Source: Neobacillus piezotolerans (lineage in GTDB: Bacteria > Bacillota > Bacilli > Bacillales > Cytobacillaceae). Taken from it: DNA of 64,000 nucleotides. Position 1 is the stretch's first letter. Each line of letters begins with the position of its first letter. Shown piece by piece: positions 54,578 to 63,298 of the stretch. The notes under the pieces were generated by a model. It worked only from the letters and a program-made list of their open reading frames with translations, ran no database searches and was not told the origin of the DNA. The position numbers were made by a program, and so were the translations under genes. The DNA is taken from contig NZ_QNQT01000009.1 in NCBI RefSeq assembly GCF_003362805.1, positions 62,001 to 126,000 on the forward strand, written 5' to 3'.

Positions 54578-56395
54578 ATGGCGAACGAAACTGCAGTAAA
54601 AAAATTGCCTGCGAGAAGCGAGGTGCCTGTAGAAGATACATGGCGCCTGGAAGATATTTTTGCAACAGATGATGAGTGGGAGAAGGAATTCCAGGAAGTA
54701 AAGGAACTGATCCCGGGGATTGGCAGCCACCGCGGGAAGCTGGGCGAAAGCGCCGACAGCCTGTACATCTGCCTTCAGGAACAAGACCGGCTGCTTGAGC
54801 GGATTGGAAAGTTGTATACATATTCCCACATGAAATATGACCAGGATACAGGGAATTCCTTTTATCAGGGGCTTGACGGCAGGATGAAGGCACTTTATTC
54901 CCAGGCCGCCAGCCAGCTCGCCTTTATCGTGCCGGAAATCCTTTCGATTGATGAGCAGAAGATTAAAGGATTTTTGGAGGAAAAGCCGGAGCTTAAACTT
55001 TATGAGCACGCCCTTGATGAAATCAACCTGCAACGGCCGCACGTTTTGTCAGCCGAGCAGGAGGCCCTGCTCGCCGAAGCTGGCGAAGTTATGGCCGCTT
55101 CCTCAACCACATTTGGGATGCTGAATAACGCCGACCTTGAGTTCCCTTCCATCAAGGATGAAAACGGAGAGGAAGTCGAGGTTACCCACGGCCGTTATTC
55201 CAGGTTCCTGGAGAGCTCGGATCCAAGGGTTCGCCACGATGCGTTCAAGGCAGTCTATGACAAGTATGGCAAGTTCAAAAATACATTTGCCAGCACACTG
55301 GGCGGCCAGGTGAAAAAAGACAACTTCAACGCCCGCGTCCGGAACTACAAATCAGCCCGCGCGGCTGCGCTCGCGGGAAACAACATTCCGGAGAGCGTTT
55401 ATGACAACCTTGTCAATACGATCAACGATAACCTTGGTTTGCTGCACCGTTACGTAAAGCTGCGCAAGAAGGTGCTTGGCGTTAATGAGCTTCATATGTA
55501 CGACCTGTATGCACCGCTAATTAAGGATGTCAAAATGGAAGTAACGTATGACGAAGCGCGTGAGCTTGTCCTGAAAGGCCTTGCGCCGCTTGGAGAAGAA
55601 TATCAGGGCATCCTGAAGGAAGGCTTTGAAAACCGCTGGGTGGATGTGCATGAAAACAAAGGGAAAAGGAGCGGGGCGTACTCTTCCGGCGCGTACGGCA
55701 CGAATCCGTACATCCTGATGAACTGGCAAAACAATGTGAACAATCTGTTCACGCTTGCCCATGAGTTCGGCCATTCTGTCCATAGCTATTACACACGGAA
55801 AACGCAGCCATATCCATACGGCAGCTATAGCATTTTCGTCGCGGAAGTCGCATCGACGTGCAATGAAGCATTGCTGAATGACTATTTGCTCAAAACAATT
55901 GACGATGAGCAGAAGCGCCTGTACTTGCTCAACCATTTCCTTGAAGGTTTCAGGGCGACTGTATTCCGCCAGACGATGTTCGCGGAGTTCGAGCACCAAA
56001 TCCATGTAAAGGGGCAGAATAACGAGCCACTTACGGCGGATTCGCTCACTAAGGATTATTATGAGCTGAACAAGAAGTACTTTGGGGGCAAGGACATCAC
56101 CATCGATGAGGAAATCGGGTTGGAATGGTCAAGGATCCCTCATTTCTACTACAACTATTATGTATACCAATATGCAACAGGCTACAGCGCCGCTACCGCG
56201 CTAAGCAGGCAAATCCTTGAGGAAGGGCAGCCGGCGGTCAGCCGCTACATCGACTTCCTGAAGTCCGGAAGCTCCGATTACCCAATCGAGGTGCTCAAAA
56301 AAGCAGGCGTCGACATGACCAGCCCGGAACCAGTCGAGAACGCATGCAAAGCCTTCGAACAGGCGCTAAACGAAATCGAACAAATCCTAAGTTAA
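54578..56395 (+). CDS. pepF: Oligoendopeptidase F
   Basis: Zinc metallopeptidase of the M3B family, 605 residues, cytoplasmic. The zinc motif HEFGHS is in FTLAHEFGHSVHSYY, and the downstream metal-ligand Glu is in VAEVASTCNEALL. ATG at 54578 is preferred because GGAGG is 6-8 bp upstream; another ATG two codons earlier is too near. It degrades oligopeptides of roughly 7-17 residues (family knowledge). It follows coiA in the usual order. Confidence 0.96.
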   Translation: MANETAVKKLPARSEVPVEDTWRLEDIFATDDEWEKEFQEVKELIPGIGSHRGKLGESADSLYICLQEQDRLLERIGKLYTYSHMKYDQDTGNSFYQGLDGRMKALYSQAASQLAFIVPEILSIDEQKIKGFLEEKPELKLYEHALDEINLQRPHVLSAEQEALLAEAGEVMAASSTTFGMLNNADLEFPSIKDENGEEVEVTHGRYSRFLESSDPRVRHDAFKAVYDKYGKFKNTFASTLGGQVKKDNFNARVRNYKSARAAALAGNNIPESVYDNLVNTINDNLGLLHRYVKLRKKVLGVNELHMYDLYAPLIKDVKMEVTYDEARELVLKGLAPLGEEYQGILKEGFENRWVDVHENKGKRSGAYSSGAYGTNPYILMNWQNNVNNLFTLAHEFGHSVHSYYTRKTQPYPYGSYSIFVAEVASTCNEALLNDYLLKTIDDEQKRLYLLNHFLEGFRATVFRQTMFAEFEHQIHVKGQNNEPLTADSLTKDYYELNKKYFGGKDITIDEEIGLEWSRIPHFYYNYYVYQYATGYSAATALSRQILEEGQPAVSRYIDFLKSGSSDYPIEVLKKAGVDMTSPEPVENACKAFEQALNEIEQILS

Positions 56396-56400
56396 TATTT

Positions 56401-56445
56401 GGGCCAGGCACACTTTCCTTTCGGAAGGCGCCTGGCCCTTTTTTT
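56401..56445 (+). terminator. Terminator after pepF
   Basis: Nine-base perfect stem GGGCCAGGC/GCCTGGCCC with internal CTTTCC/GGAAGG pairing, followed by seven T residues. Confidence 0.88.
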
Positions 56446-56455
56446 CTATTTAGGA

Positions 56456-56629
56456 TCAGAACCCTTTGAAGCGATTTCGCTGGTTGAGTGAAGTGCAAAT
56501 AAGAAAAATCGATAGGAATAACAACGGGGAACTGAAAAGGAGAGGAAATAGTTTCATTAAACCAAGTAGGTTCAAAAAGAAAGAAAAAATCAGCAGCAGG
56601 GCCAGGATGGGAAAGTGGATACTTTTCAT
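56456..56629 (-). CDS. Small hydrophobic protein in the yizD position
   Basis: Protein of 57 residues with two membrane-type stretches (FPILALLLIFSFFLNLLGLM, LFPLLFSSPLLFLSIFLI) and a basic tail. ATG at 56629 is chosen with a strong GGAGG 6 bp upstream; the frame also opens six codons earlier. B. subtilis has yizD at this place between pepF and the RoxS gene. Sequence identity to YizD could not be judged, so no symbol is given. Confidence 0.68.
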   Translation of the reverse strand: MKSIHFPILALLLIFSFFLNLLGLMKLFPLLFSSPLLFLSIFLICTSLNQRNRFKGF

Positions 56630-56778
56630 TTCACGCCTCCGGTACAATCAGTCTTTGCAACCAGTATATTTTTTGGGAATTGTTTTCATGAATTCAGATT
56701 CATCTTCCCTGTGAATTAGCTTACAACGCCCCCACTTACTATGATCTATGTAGGAATCGAAAAAATATATGACAATAA

Positions 56779-56830
56779 TGTGAAAAAACGCACAAACTAG
56801 TTGAAAAGTCATCTTGAATCGTGGTATATT
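56779..56830 (+). promoter_or_regulatory. roxS promoter with Rex/FNR-like palindrome
   Basis: TTGAAA (56801-56806), 18-bp spacer, TATATT (56825-56830) forms a sigma-A promoter. TGTGAAAAAACGCACA at 56779-56794 is a TGTG-N8-CACA site just upstream; it has one change from TGTGA-N6-TCACA and fits the Rex core loosely. In B. subtilis RoxS is controlled by ResD and Rex (literature), so this site is a candidate for either or for Fnr. Confidence 0.55.
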
Positions 56831-56836
56831 CTATAC

Positions 56837-56950
56837 GTGAAGTTGTTCACAACAAACATATACCCCTTTGTTTGATATCGTGAAAAATTTCTCCCATCCC
56901 CTTTGTTCGTAATTATAGAAAAATGCCCCGCCGGAACGGGGCATTTTTCA
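56837..56950 (+). ncRNA. roxS: Small regulatory RNA RoxS/RsaE
   Basis: Trans-acting small RNA of about 114 nt. The conserved core is present: AACAAACATA..CCCCTTTGTTTGA, then GTGAAAAATTTCTCCCATCC and CCTTTGTT, giving the C-rich seed regions CCCC (56863-56866), CTCCC (56891-56895) and CCCC (56898-56901) that pair with ribosome-binding sites of target mRNAs. It ends in a terminator ATGCCCCG/CGGGGCAT plus T-run (56923-56949). It lies between the yizD-like gene and yjbH, the same locus as B. subtilis roxS. It tunes central metabolism and redox genes. Confidence 0.95.
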
Positions 56951-57096
56951 TTTTTACGGAATAATCTTAAACCGCTTTTACAACTCGGCTAAAATACCTC
57001 CAAAACCAAACAGAAACATTACCTATCACTACAACTCTTCTATTTCCAAATAATTTTAATATAAGAATTTGTCGATTTTTTTAGCTTGAACAAAAT

Positions 57097-57132
57097 GCAA
57101 AAGCCGCCCCGGATATTTCCGGAGCGGCTTAA
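57097..57132 (-). terminator. Terminator after yjbH
   Basis: AAGCCGC/GCGGCTT stem with inner CCGG pairing. On the minus strand it ends in TTTTGCATTTTG. 56951-57096 holds no gene. Confidence 0.8.
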
Positions 57133-57135
57133 TGA

Positions 57136-58002
57136 TTAATTGATGTATCTCCAAAAGGTCCCGTATTTGCATGGGATCTGTTCGACCTTTTGCTTAAGCA
57201 GGAGTTTTTTCATCTCCCGGTTCACCTGGGGGATGGAGAGGTCATAAACGACCGCGATTTCCTTGGATGCCACGAGCTGGAAAAATTTCAGGAAAGCCTC
57301 AAGCGAAGGAGGCGCTGATTGCTTCGGTTCCGTCGGAAGCATTTCCTGGAGAACCTGGACATACACTTCATACGGATAGTAGCCGGCAATTTTGATTCCC
57401 TCTTCTTCCGCATTCTCGTTGAAAAAAACGAGTGTCGGGATTTCATCCACTTCCATCTCGGCAGTTATTTTCAAATCCTGCTGAAACGCCCTCGCGGCGG
57501 TTTCTGAATGGATATCGGTGATGAATTCCTCGACATCGAGTCCGACCGCCCTCGCGCAATTCTTGAGCACTTCAAAGTTCGAGATGTTCTGTTTTTCCAA
57601 AAAGAGCATTTCCTGCAGGCGCCTTAGGAAGCGGGTGCCGCGTTTCCTTCCCTGCAATTCCGCCGCTTTTACGGCAATTGAGGCGATGTAAGGGGAGATG
57701 ACAGGGTTCTCTTCCCAAAGAGTCGCATCGCATGACATGCCCGATCGGCTGGCTGTCTTTTCCCACATTTCCGCGATATTTTCAAACCGCTTCTTTTTTC
57801 CCATATTCAGCATGGTAAGCTTGCCGCTTAATACCGGCTTCATTGAAAAATAGCGCCCATATTCAATCTGGAGCTTTTTCATGATCGGCTCGAGCGCCCA
57901 GCATTCCGGACAAAGCGGGTCAATGAAAATGTAAATTTCGATCGGTTTTTTCTCCGGGCCGTGGCAATGATGCGCAAACAGCCTTTTTTCCTGCTCCATC
58001 AT
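57136..58002 (-). CDS. yjbH: ClpXP adaptor protein YjbH/SpxH
   Basis: DsbA/thioredoxin-fold adaptor of 288 residues that delivers Spx to ClpXP. The N-terminal metal-binding stretch (HHCHGPEK) is followed by the active-site-like FIDPLCPECWALEP; a long C-terminal winged-helix-like end (VASKEIAVVYDLSIPQVNREMKKLLLKQKV) is present. The ATG overlaps the stop of yjbI by 4 bp, so yjbI-yjbH is one operon. spx lies about 7 kb upstream in the window. Confidence 0.94.
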   Translation of the reverse strand: MMEQEKRLFAHHCHGPEKKPIEIYIFIDPLCPECWALEPIMKKLQIEYGRYFSMKPVLSGKLTMLNMGKKKRFENIAEMWEKTASRSGMSCDATLWEENPVISPYIASIAVKAAELQGRKRGTRFLRRLQEMLFLEKQNISNFEVLKNCARAVGLDVEEFITDIHSETAARAFQQDLKITAEMEVDEIPTLVFFNENAEEEGIKIAGYYPYEVYVQVLQEMLPTEPKQSAPPSLEAFLKFFQLVASKEIAVVYDLSIPQVNREMKKLLLKQKVEQIPCKYGTFWRYIN

Positions 58003-58406
58003 TCCTCTTCACCCGTTATTTCGCCGTCTTCCGGCGTATTGATCATGTGCTGGGCGGTCAGGTGCAGCCTTGCGAAAAATTCGTCCCGGAGCGGCCCCTC
58101 AAGACCGACAATATCCATCGCCTGGCTCATGCAGGAAAGCCATGCCCTCGCCCTGGAAGGCGTGATTGGAAAAGGAAGATGCCTCGCTCGCATCATCGGG
58201 TGGCCATGCTCCTCTGTATAGAGGGGAGGGCCGCCAAGATATTGGGTAAGAAATTGCTTTTGTTTTCTGGCAATTTCGGAAAGATCATCTGGAAAAAGAG
58301 GAGAAAGTTCAGGATGCTGTCCAACCAGTCCATAAAACGCATCGACAATGCGATGCAATGTGTCTTTCCCGAGGGCCTCATAAGGCGTAGGCAAATTCCC
58401 GGTCAT
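57999..58406 (-). CDS. yjbI: Truncated haemoglobin YjbI
   Basis: Group II truncated haemoglobin of 135 residues. A distal Phe-Tyr pair (AFYGLV), the conserved FL..YLGGP segment and the haem-proximal His in MRARHLPFPITPSRARAWL are visible. RBS AAGGAG precedes the ATG. It is co-transcribed with yjbH. In Bacillus it has been linked to protection of Spx/YjbH from oxidative damage, which is from memory of the literature. Confidence 0.92.
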   Translation of the reverse strand: MTGNLPTPYEALGKDTLHRIVDAFYGLVGQHPELSPLFPDDLSEIARKQKQFLTQYLGGPPLYTEEHGHPMMRARHLPFPITPSRARAWLSCMSQAMDIVGLEGPLRDEFFARLHLTAQHMINTPEDGEITGEEE

Positions 58407-58552
58407 GTTGACAACTCCTTTGAGTGTGTTTGTTTTATTTTAGCAATGCACTATTTATATCTCAAATAAATCGCCTTGTAAAAGGAAACGCCTCCAGCCG
58501 GGAATAACCAACCGCCATCGTGGATATTTTACTCAAAAAATCGCCTGCCATA

Positions 58553-59161
58553 CTATTCGGCATCCCCTTGGGGGGAAGTCCGTCCCAACTGGAGCTTCCG
58601 CCCGTAAAAACGATGGATCTTGCTAAGGGTTTTCCTTTCCGGAATGCCCAGCTTTTCCAGCAATGATCGGAATGCCTCAAGCCCTTCATGGAAATCCAAA
58701 ACCTCATATTCCAGTTCGAAATCCTCTGTATCAAGATAGCTGCTTTGGTCGAGCACAATAAGGCCATTGTTAAAATTGGTCTCTGCCCTCTGGGTGGCAA
58801 GCGTTCCAAAATAGACAAGTTCCTCGAATTCGATTCCCATTTTCTCGACCTCACCCGCGACTACGCCAATGGGCAGCGGGCCATTGCCGATCGCGGTTTC
58901 AGCGTCTTTTGCTGTTAGCTTCTGGTCCGTCTCAAGCAGGCCGACATACTGGGGCTGCTTCAAGGTAAGGATATACGAACCGCCCTTTTCCCGGATGCGG
59001 AGGGCCGCTCCTTGTTCCTTCAGGGAAAACGACGGGGTATCAAAATAGTGGTTCACCTGGCGCCGGAACTTCTCCGGCCCGAGGCTGAACTCCTTTGCGA
59101 CACGATCAAATTCTTCTTTTTTTAAAAGGTTCTTAAATTCAATTTCAAGGTTCTGCTCCAA
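58553..59161 (-). CDS. yjbK: CYTH domain protein YjbK
   Basis: Protein of 202 residues with the CYTH (triphosphate tunnel) fold. The ExExK signature is LEIEFKNLL at the N-terminus, with RIREKGG and TLKQPQ strands next. The start is TTG at 59161; no ATG is in frame near it, and the opening EQNLEIEFKN matches the family. Family members act on triphosphates such as thiamine triphosphate or inorganic tripolyphosphate. yjbJ, which usually separates it from yjbI in B. subtilis, is not present. Confidence 0.9.
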   Translation of the reverse strand: MEQNLEIEFKNLLKKEEFDRVAKEFSLGPEKFRRQVNHYFDTPSFSLKEQGAALRIREKGGSYILTLKQPQYVGLLETDQKLTAKDAETAIGNGPLPIGVVAGEVEKMGIEFEELVYFGTLATQRAETNFNNGLIVLDQSSYLDTEDFELEYEVLDFHEGLEAFRSLLEKLGIPERKTLSKIHRFYGRKLQLGRTSPQGDAE

Positions 59162-59287
59162 TGATGCACCAACTTCCGGTTTTTTCTGATGGATCCATTA
59201 TCCCATTGATTCGTTTCACGTTGCAATTTTTGGGGGAAGTGGCTCCTATATGCTAAAATAGGTAAGTGAATGCTGGAGGTTGATTTG

Positions 59288-59647
59288 ATGAAAAAGAAAC
59301 TAATTGTAATAGGGTCGAACATAGAGGATGGCAGGCTTGTTTTAAAAACACGGGAACCGGTTGCCGGGTTGGCGCCAAAGGGCCAAATGCTTGTAGACTC
59401 TGACAATCTTTCATTTGTGTACTTGATGGAGAAGGATGATGAATATACTTATGTGCTAATGCCCGTAGCAGTGTGGGAAGACTTGAAAAAGGGGCTTGAT
59501 AAAAGCCTGCCGGTGTATTTGGAAGATGGCGGATCCACAGTGGAGCTTTACGGCATCTATGAAGAACTCAGCTACCTCGCCGAAAACATCAAAGGCAACG
59601 GCAACTATGGTGAAGCCATGGTTTCGAAAGTTGAAAGCATTTTCTGA
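59288..59647 (+). CDS. yjbL: UPF0738 protein YjbL
   Basis: Protein of 119 residues matching the UPF0738/YjbL family: VIGSNIEDGRLVLKTREPVAGLAPKGQ at the start and YGIYEELSYLAENIKGN late. ATG at 59288 is chosen, 9 bp after GGAGG. An extended -10 (TGCTAAAAT, about 59251-59259) is the likely promoter. No function is known. It is divergent from yjbK. Confidence 0.88.
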   Translation: MKKKLIVIGSNIEDGRLVLKTREPVAGLAPKGQMLVDSDNLSFVYLMEKDDEYTYVLMPVAVWEDLKKGLDKSLPVYLEDGGSTVELYGIYEELSYLAENIKGNGNYGEAMVSKVESIF

Positions 59648-59809
59648 AAAATACATAATAAAGTTAGATTTGTTTAGCTGTGGCGCCCAGTACCTAAAGC
59701 AAAGTTGGCCTGAAGAAGGGAATCATCATCTTTCCCGATTTAAAAAGGCAATCCTGGGGCTGGAAAAAACGCCTATGCTTCTCCAATTGGCCGGGGGTGT
59801 ACAAATACA

Positions 59810-60457
59810 ATGAAGAATTGGGATCAATTTCTCGCGCCTTATAAACAGGCGGTTGAAGAATTGAAAGTAAAACTAAAAGGGATGAGGGGCCAGTTTGAAC
59901 TGGATTCCAGTCCATCCCCGATTGAATTTGTAACAGGAAGGGTTAAGCCGATTCCTAGTATTTTGGACAAAGCCCAGCAAAAAGGAATCCCGCTTGACAG
60001 GCTTGAGGAAGAAATGCAGGATATCGCCGGGCTAAGGCTCATGTGCCAGTTTGTCGATGATATCAGGAAAGTCGTCAAGCTGCTGAGGATCCGGAATGAT
60101 TTCGAAATCGTGGAAGAGCGCGATTACATTTCGCATAAAAAAACAAGCGGATACCGATCGTACCATGTTGTAATCCGTTACCCAGTCCAAACGATCCACG
60201 GAGAGAAGAAGATTCTCGCCGAAATCCAAATCAGGACGCTGGCAATGAATTTCTGGGCAACGATCGAGCATTCGCTTAACTACAAATATAAGGGCCAGTT
60301 CCCGGAAACAATCAACACACGCCTGCAGCGCGCCGCCGAAGCCGCTTTCCGCCTGGATGAGGAGATGTCGACAATCAGGCATGAAATCCAGGAAGCACAG
60401 GCCTTTTTTACAAGAAAGAAGGAAACGAAACAGAACCGTGACAACGACGCGCATTGA
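59810..60457 (+). CDS. relQ: GTP pyrophosphokinase RelQ (small alarmone synthetase)
   Basis: Single-domain (p)ppGpp synthetase of 215 residues (YjbM/SAS1 in B. subtilis). It transfers pyrophosphate from ATP to GTP or GDP. The synthetase motifs are present: [74 protein letters not shown] precedes the ATG. nadK starts 35 bp after its end, and the two are co-oriented as in B. subtilis. Confidence 0.95.
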   Translation: MKNWDQFLAPYKQAVEELKVKLKGMRGQFELDSSPSPIEFVTGRVKPIPSILDKAQQKGIPLDRLEEEMQDIAGLRLMCQFVDDIRKVVKLLRIRNDFEIVEERDYISHKKTSGYRSYHVVIRYPVQTIHGEKKILAEIQIRTLAMNFWATIEHSLNYKYKGQFPETINTRLQRAAEAAFRLDEEMSTIRHEIQEAQAFFTRKKETKQNRDNDAH

Positions 60458-60491
60458 GCGGCACGTGAGAACAAGCGAAGGAGCGTGGCCA

Positions 60492-61292
60492 ATGAAATTT
60501 TCGATTACAACAAAAGGTGACCAGAAATCGAATACGCTGATGCACAAGATGAGGACGTACCTCCTGGATTTTGATCTTGTTTATGACGAGGACCGCCCGG
60601 ATATCGTCATTTCGATTGGCGGGGACGGGACGCTGCTGTATGCGTTCCACAGGTACAGCAGCCGGCTTGATAAGACGGCGTTTGTAGGCGTCCATACAGG
60701 CCACCTCGGCTTTTATGCTGATTGGGTACCGGAAGAAATCGAAAAGCTGGTGATCGCGATTGCGAAAACGCCTTACCAGGTTATTGAATACCCGCTTCTT
60801 GAAGTCATTATCCGTTACCAGCATGCGGGGAAGGAATCACGTTACCTTGCACTTAACGAGTCAACCGTTAAGGGGCTCGAGGGAACCCTTGTCATGGACG
60901 TCGATATCCGTGGCCAGCATTTCGAACGATTCCGCGGCGATGGGCTGTGCGTCTCGACTCCATCTGGAAGCACCGCGTACAACAAGGCGCTGGGCGGGGC
61001 GATCATTCATCCATCGATCGAGGCGATTCAACTCGCGGAAATGGCGTCAATCAACAACCGTGTATTCAGGACGGTAGGCTCGCCGCTAATCCTTCCAGCG
61101 CATCACACCTGTATGCTGAAGCCGGTCAACCGGAACGACTTCCAGGTGACCATCGACCATTTGACTATGCTGCATAAGGACGTGAAATCCATTCAGTTCA
61201 GGGTGCCGGAGGAAAAAGTCCGATTTGCCCGGTTCAGGCCATTCCCTTTCTGGAAAAGGGTCCATGATTCCTTCATTTCAGATTCTGATTGA
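60492..61292 (+). CDS. nadK: NAD kinase
   Basis: ATP-dependent NAD kinase of 266 residues, the same length as B. subtilis PpnKA. It makes NADP from NAD. The GGDGTLL motif is in [17 protein letters not shown], the NE-short loop in [10 protein letters not shown], and the [14 protein letters not shown] motif is intact. ATG at 60492 is chosen because [10 protein letters not shown] matches the family; the frame is open much further upstream, overlapping relQ. Confidence 0.95.
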   Translation: MKFSITTKGDQKSNTLMHKMRTYLLDFDLVYDEDRPDIVISIGGDGTLLYAFHRYSSRLDKTAFVGVHTGHLGFYADWVPEEIEKLVIAIAKTPYQVIEYPLLEVIIRYQHAGKESRYLALNESTVKGLEGTLVMDVDIRGQHFERFRGDGLCVSTPSGSTAYNKALGGAIIHPSIEAIQLAEMASINNRVFRTVGSPLILPAHHTCMLKPVNRNDFQVTIDHLTMLHKDVKSIQFRVPEEKVRFARFRPFPFWKRVHDSFISDSD

Positions 61293-61357
61293 CTTTTGGC
61301 GGACTTTTTCAGTATTAAATTTTCTAGGAACGGACGAAAGAAAAAGAGGGTATCAAC

Positions 61358-62266
61358 ATGGCATCAAGTCGTTTTAAATTGAAATGGGAAGCCGGCAAGA
61401 GCGATACCGGAAAAATACTCCGGGAATTCCTTAAGGAGAAGGAAATCAGCTCAACCGCGCTGACCGATATAAAATTCAAAGGCGGGAGCATCGGGGTCAA
61501 TGGCCGGGAAGTAACCGTCCGCTATGTCCTCTCGGAAGGAGACCTCGTCTCGGTGGCTTTTCCGCAAGAGAAACCCGCGGATGCAGTGAGAGCGGAGGAT
61601 ATTCCGCTCAATATTGTTTACGAGGATGACTATTTGATTGTAGTAAACAAACCGGCCGCGATGAACACCATCCCGTCTCGCGAGCATCCATCGGGAAGCC
61701 TCGCCAATGGGCTTATCGGTTATTATGAAAAAATCGGCCTTCAGGCAACCTCCCACGTCGTCACCCGCCTGGATCGGGACACATCAGGCCTGGTGCTGGT
61801 CGCCAAACACCGCCATGTCCACCATTTGTTAAGCAAACAGCAAAAAAGCGGCGGGGTAAAGCGGGAATACGAGGCGTTTGCCGAAGGGGAGTTCACGGAG
61901 CGATTGGGCAGGGTCGAACAGCCAATCGGCCGAAAATCGGACAGCATCATCGAGCGGGAGGTTCGGGCTGATGGACAGTATGCGTGCACCAACTACCATG
62001 TGATTGGTACATATGGAAATTTGTTTTCCCATGTCAGGCTCCGCCTGGAAACGGGAAGGACCCATCAAATTCGGGTCCATATGGCCTGGATTGGCCATCC
62101 TTTGATTGGGGATGATTTGTATGGAGGGGATGTTACCCTCATTCCCCGCCAGGCGCTGCATTGCCGGAAAGTCAGCTTCTGCCATCCTTTCCTTGGGAAG
62201 GAAATGTCTTTCGAGGCGCCACTCCCGGCGGATATGGCCGCTCTATTGGATTTGAATTTGCTATAA
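61358..62266 (+). CDS. yjbO: RluA family pseudouridine synthase YjbO
   Basis: RNA pseudouridine synthase of 302 residues with an N-terminal S4-like domain (about residues 15-75) and the RluA catalytic core. The catalytic Asp is in VVTRLDRDTSGLVLVAK; RTHQIRVHMAWIGHPLIGDDLYG is the conserved RNA-binding end. It likely modifies 23S rRNA or tRNA, but the target base is not known. AAGAGGG precedes the ATG. Confidence 0.94.
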   Translation: MASSRFKLKWEAGKSDTGKILREFLKEKEISSTALTDIKFKGGSIGVNGREVTVRYVLSEGDLVSVAFPQEKPADAVRAEDIPLNIVYEDDYLIVVNKPAAMNTIPSREHPSGSLANGLIGYYEKIGLQATSHVVTRLDRDTSGLVLVAKHRHVHHLLSKQQKSGGVKREYEAFAEGEFTERLGRVEQPIGRKSDSIIEREVRADGQYACTNYHVIGTYGNLFSHVRLRLETGRTHQIRVHMAWIGHPLIGDDLYGGDVTLIPRQALHCRKVSFCHPFLGKEMSFEAPLPADMAALLDLNLL

Positions 62267-62300
62267 CCACGTCACTTACGGAAACGTTCGGAATTTTTCT

Positions 62301-63014
62301 TCAACATACGGCATCGAGGACGGGACGGATACGAGTTCCATTTCGGGGTATCGAAGAGCGGTGCCTACCGCCAAAGACGGCGCCTGTATCAATATTGTAG
62401 GTATTATTCACGATCCTTGGCTCCGTGACAGGAGTGTGCCCATAGACGATGATTGGAGACCCGGGGTGTTTCAGTGACCAATCCCTTCTGACTGGTGTAC
62501 CGTCCGGATTCATCTTGCCTGTGATATCCCCGTAGAGGACGAAGGTTTTTACCTTGGAAGAATTCCTTCCGATATAATCCCTCCTGATCCCCGCATGGGC
62601 AATGACAAGGTTGCCGCGATCATGCACCTGATAGAGGGGAGCCCGCTCATATAGATCGACAAATTGTTTTTTTACAAACCGTTTTCCGGCCTCGCCGAGG
62701 GCTTCGTACTCCGCCACTGTCGTTTCAAGGCCATGCGAAATTTGCACTTTATTGCCGAGGAAATATCTGTATAGCTTATTGCAATGGTTCCCCGGAGAAT
62801 AAAAGGCCAGCTCCCTTTTTACGACCAGTTCCCAAACGATATTGATTGTCCTCAAGGATTCAGGCCCGCGGTCGGTCAAATCTCCCAGAAAGGCAAGTTT
62901 CCTGCCATTCGTGTGCATTGGCACGCCCTGTTCCCATCCATAGCCGAGCTCGATTGTGAGGTTCTCAAATTCACTATAGCAACCATGAATATCACCAATG
63001 ATATCAAGTTTCAT
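62301..63014 (-). CDS. prpE: Bis(5'-nucleosyl)-tetraphosphatase PrpE
   Basis: Metallophosphatase of 237 residues. The motifs [24 protein letters not shown] and a late YGHTPV are intact, as in calcineurin-type phosphoesterases. Bacillus PrpE splits Ap4A asymmetrically and affects spore germination (literature). GGAGG precedes the ATG. It converges with yjbO. Confidence 0.93.
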   Translation of the reverse strand: MKLDIIGDIHGCYSEFENLTIELGYGWEQGVPMHTNGRKLAFLGDLTDRGPESLRTINIVWELVVKRELAFYSPGNHCNKLYRYFLGNKVQISHGLETTVAEYEALGEAGKRFVKKQFVDLYERAPLYQVHDRGNLVIAHAGIRRDYIGRNSSKVKTFVLYGDITGKMNPDGTPVRRDWSLKHPGSPIIVYGHTPVTEPRIVNNTYNIDTGAVFGGRHRSSIPRNGTRIRPVLDAVC

Positions 63015-63206
63015 TTTGGGCCTCCAAGAATGTTAATTTTCAAAAGCGACCAAGAAAAAGACGTGGGAAGGCTTGGGACAGTCTTTAAACCACACTCTTT
63101 TTTTACCCTGCTCCCATTTATTTTAGCTTAATTTGGTTCATCAAATCCTTAAATGGGCAAAATAAGCATGCCTTGTTTTACACTATAGCTGTGGTATATA
63201 TGACAC

Positions 63207-63267
63207 TTGTCATGTACAACGCTTTTCATTTAAAATGAAATAGTGTACAATTAGTACCAACTACTAA
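63207..63267 (+). promoter_or_regulatory. fabI promoter region with FapR operator
   Basis: TTAGTACCAACTACTAA at 63251-63267 matches the FapR operator closely. Two promoter readings are possible: TTGTCA (63207-63212)/18 bp/TAAAAT (63231-63236), or TTTTCA (63223-63228)/17 bp/TACAAT (63246-63251), the latter with the operator overlapping the -10 as at fabH. A 17-bp perfect palindrome TTTCATTT-A-AAATGAAA sits at 63224-63240 between two TGTACA motifs. Confidence 0.8.
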
Positions 63268-63298
63268 TAACTTGTATCAAACAGGGGGGATCTCGATA

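Noticed and set aside
58462-58854. Minus-strand frame of 130 codons over the end of yjbK
   Set aside because: It is an alternative frame of yjbK with no start signal; the CYTH frame is clearly the coding one.
60357-60491. Upstream extension of the NAD kinase frame into relQ
   Set aside because: The extension is Arg/Thr-rich shadow sequence and NAD kinases start at the ATG at 60492.
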